NCBI GenBank assembly: GCA_031257655.1
Contig: JAIROF010000005.1
Location: 1 to 8,745 of the forward strand
Direction: 5' to 3'
Origin: Prevotellaceae bacterium
GTDB lineage: Bacteria > Bacteroidota > Bacteroidia > Bacteroidales > UBA932
Length of the DNA stretch: 8,745 bases
Under the pieces are notes generated by a model. It did not search any database and was not told the origin of the DNA. It saw only the letters and a program-made list of their open reading frames with translations. Every line of letters starts with the position of its first letter. Position 1 is the stretch's first letter. Of this stretch, positions 8,171-8,745 are shown in pieces. The translations under genes and the position numbers were made by a program.

Positions 8171-8179
8171 TAATGCAAA

Positions 8180-8213
8180 CCGCCAATTTGAGCATTGTGA
8201 AGAGGCTTGGCGG
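8180..8213 (+). terminator. Weak inverted repeat after the GH95 gene
   Basis: CCGCCAA (8180-8186) and TTGGCGG (8207-8213) form a perfect 7-bp stem with a 20-nt loop, starting 10 bp after the GH95 stop. There is no T tract, so if it marks the 3' end of the transcript it is not a canonical intrinsic terminator. Confidence 0.3.
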
Positions 8214-8389
8214 GTGCTGACGGGGAAAAAGGTACGACAAGTTTTTGAGTTGGCAAAATATTTTTTCAAAAAAATTCTGCGCATCCCGCAAATCCTGCGG
8301 TTCAGGCAATGGCGTACGCGTATCTCAGCTTGTTTACATAATTACATAATTATACTATGCACGGCTATAAATTGCGCTGTCGTAGTGTT
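8214..8389. other. AT-rich intergenic DNA, no gene seen
   Basis: The stretch has a near-palindrome ATTTTTT/AAAAAAT (8260-8275), a small hairpin CCGCA/TGCGG (8286-8300) in a context resembling Bacteroidota intergenic repeats, and a tandem TTACATAA x2 (8334-8349). A short open frame across it has no start signal, crosses into the MITE and shows no family features, so I do not call it. Confidence 0.5.
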
Positions 8390-8397
8390 GAAAATTC
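8390..8397. repeat. Left target-site duplication of MITE
   Basis: GAAAATTC directly abuts the left terminal inverted repeat. The identical 8 bp, in the same orientation, abuts the right one at 8572-8579. This is the arrangement left by transposon insertion. Confidence 0.75.
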
Positions 8398-8571
8398 GGT
8401 AGTGTCATAAATTGTAGGGAGCGAAAAACCTAATTTATACCTAATTTTAATAACAAAACAACCTCAGTAGCAGGGAGATACAATAGAAATAACAACCTCA
8501 TTAACCTCATTAATGCAACCGATTTATAATCAGCATAATACTTACTGTCTCGTACAATTTATGACATCACC
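8398..8571. mobile_element. 174-bp MITE-like element without transposase
   Basis: The left end GGTAGTGTCATAAATTGTA (8398-8416) and the reverse complement of the right end (8553-8571), GGTGATGTCATAAATTGTA, agree at 17 of 19 positions; the only difference is AG versus GA. The 134 bp between them is AT-rich, non-coding, and contains AACCTCA three times (8460, 8494, 8503). An exact 8-bp direct repeat, GAAAATTC, flanks it. A non-autonomous element moved by a transposase encoded elsewhere fits best. The end sequence and 8-bp duplication recall IS256-family or IS6-family elements, but the assignment is tentative. Confidence 0.75.
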
Positions 8572-8579
8572 GAAAATTC
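8572..8579. repeat. Right target-site duplication of MITE
   Basis: GAAAATTC, an exact copy of 8390-8397 in direct orientation, sits immediately outside the right terminal inverted repeat. Confidence 0.75.
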
Positions 8580-8600
8580 AATGCACAGATAGCTGTTGTA

Positions 8601-8620
8601 GATTGGCTGCGATTGGCTAC
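8601..8620. repeat. Tandem 10-mer GATTGGCTRC x2
   Basis: GATTGGCTGC and GATTGGCTAC lie head to tail with one difference. They are just upstream of the palindromic element that ends the window and may be part of it. Confidence 0.6.
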
Positions 8621-8633
8621 GCCGAACTCCGCC

Positions 8634-8654
8634 GCATAGGGTTTTACCCTATGC
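8634..8654. repeat. Perfect 9-bp hairpin
   Basis: GCATAGGGT (8634-8642) and ACCCTATGC (8646-8654) pair perfectly around TTT. No T tract follows. It sits 9 bp from the larger inverted repeat and probably belongs to the same palindromic element. Confidence 0.8.
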
Positions 8655-8663
8655 TGGGTATGT

Positions 8664-8745
8664 GGTCGCCCTTTCAGGGCTTGTCAATGCGTCGCCATTC
8701 GCCGTGGTTGCCATCCCCCATCCCCAAAGCCCTGAAAGGGCGACC
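8664..8745. repeat. Nested inverted repeat, dispersed-palindrome type
   Basis: GGTCGCCCTTTCAGGGCTT (8664-8682) is repeated as its exact reverse complement at 8727-8745, a perfect 19-bp inverted repeat with a 44-bp centre. Each arm is itself a small hairpin (GCCCT TTC AGGGC). The right arm ends at the window edge, so the repeat may be longer. The sequence resembles GC-rich palindromic intergenic repeats that recur in many Bacteroidota genomes. Whether it is multicopy here cannot be seen from one window. Confidence 0.85.

Noticed and set aside
8214..8402. 62-codon plus-strand frame after GH95
   Set aside because: AT-rich intergenic DNA with small repeats, no start signal, ends inside the MITE left terminal repeat, and the translation resembles read-through of intergenic repeats.
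8388..8581. Wider 29-bp terminal inverted repeats starting TTGAA with a 2-bp TG duplication
   Set aside because: The outer bases are better explained by the exact 8-bp direct repeat GAAAATTC, which also accounts for the AA/TT mismatch in the inverted alignment.
8634..8745. Possible CRISPR array at the right edge
   Set aside because: The repeated 19-mer is inverted rather than direct, occurs only twice, and no cas gene is present.

Overview
The window carries a three-gene polysaccharide utilisation locus (PUL) from a member of the Bacteroidota, probably Bacteroidales. The grounds are an adjacent SusC-type TonB-dependent transporter and SusD-type lipoprotein, A/T-rich translation start regions without Shine-Dalgarno sequences, a TAnnTTTG promoter-like box, and GC-richer genes set in AT-rich spacers. 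I cannot name a genus.

Layout. 1-216: repeat-rich non-coding DNA, made of a (CA)35 tract, a 12+5 bp hairpin, eight heptamer repeats and a terminator-like stem with seven Ts. 217-468: promoter and leader region of the PUL, with a tandem 12-mer, a TATTTTTG box and an isolated perfect anti-Shine-Dalgarno complement in a possible hairpin loop. 469-4065: susC-like transporter. 4089-5687: susD-like lipoprotein, 23 bp downstream. 5716-5751: strong perfect stem-loop plus T tract. 5804-8170: exported GH95 glycoside hydrolase. 8171-8745: non-coding, with a 174-bp MITE-like element flanked by an exact 8-bp target duplication and a nested inverted-repeat element reaching the right edge.

How the genes work together. 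The SusD-like lipoprotein and SusC-like transporter would form the outer-membrane complex that captures and imports an oligosaccharide. The GH95 enzyme would remove terminal alpha-linked L-fucose or L-galactose from it. The position that is His in characterised GH95 fucosidases appears to be Thr here (T395), which I tentatively take to favour alpha-L-galactosidase activity. No regulator is in the window, and the SusC lacks an N-terminal STN signalling domain, so control probably comes from a regulator encoded elsewhere. The stem-loop between susD and the GH95 gene could lower enzyme expression relative to the transporter pair.

Novelty. The genes belong to known families. The most notable items are the newly delimited MITE with its target duplication, the Thr/DAPFG variation in the GH95 active site, the orphan Shine-Dalgarno sequence in the susC leader, and repeats at both window edges, which suggest this is a contig bounded by repeats. 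I do not see a clearly new biological system.
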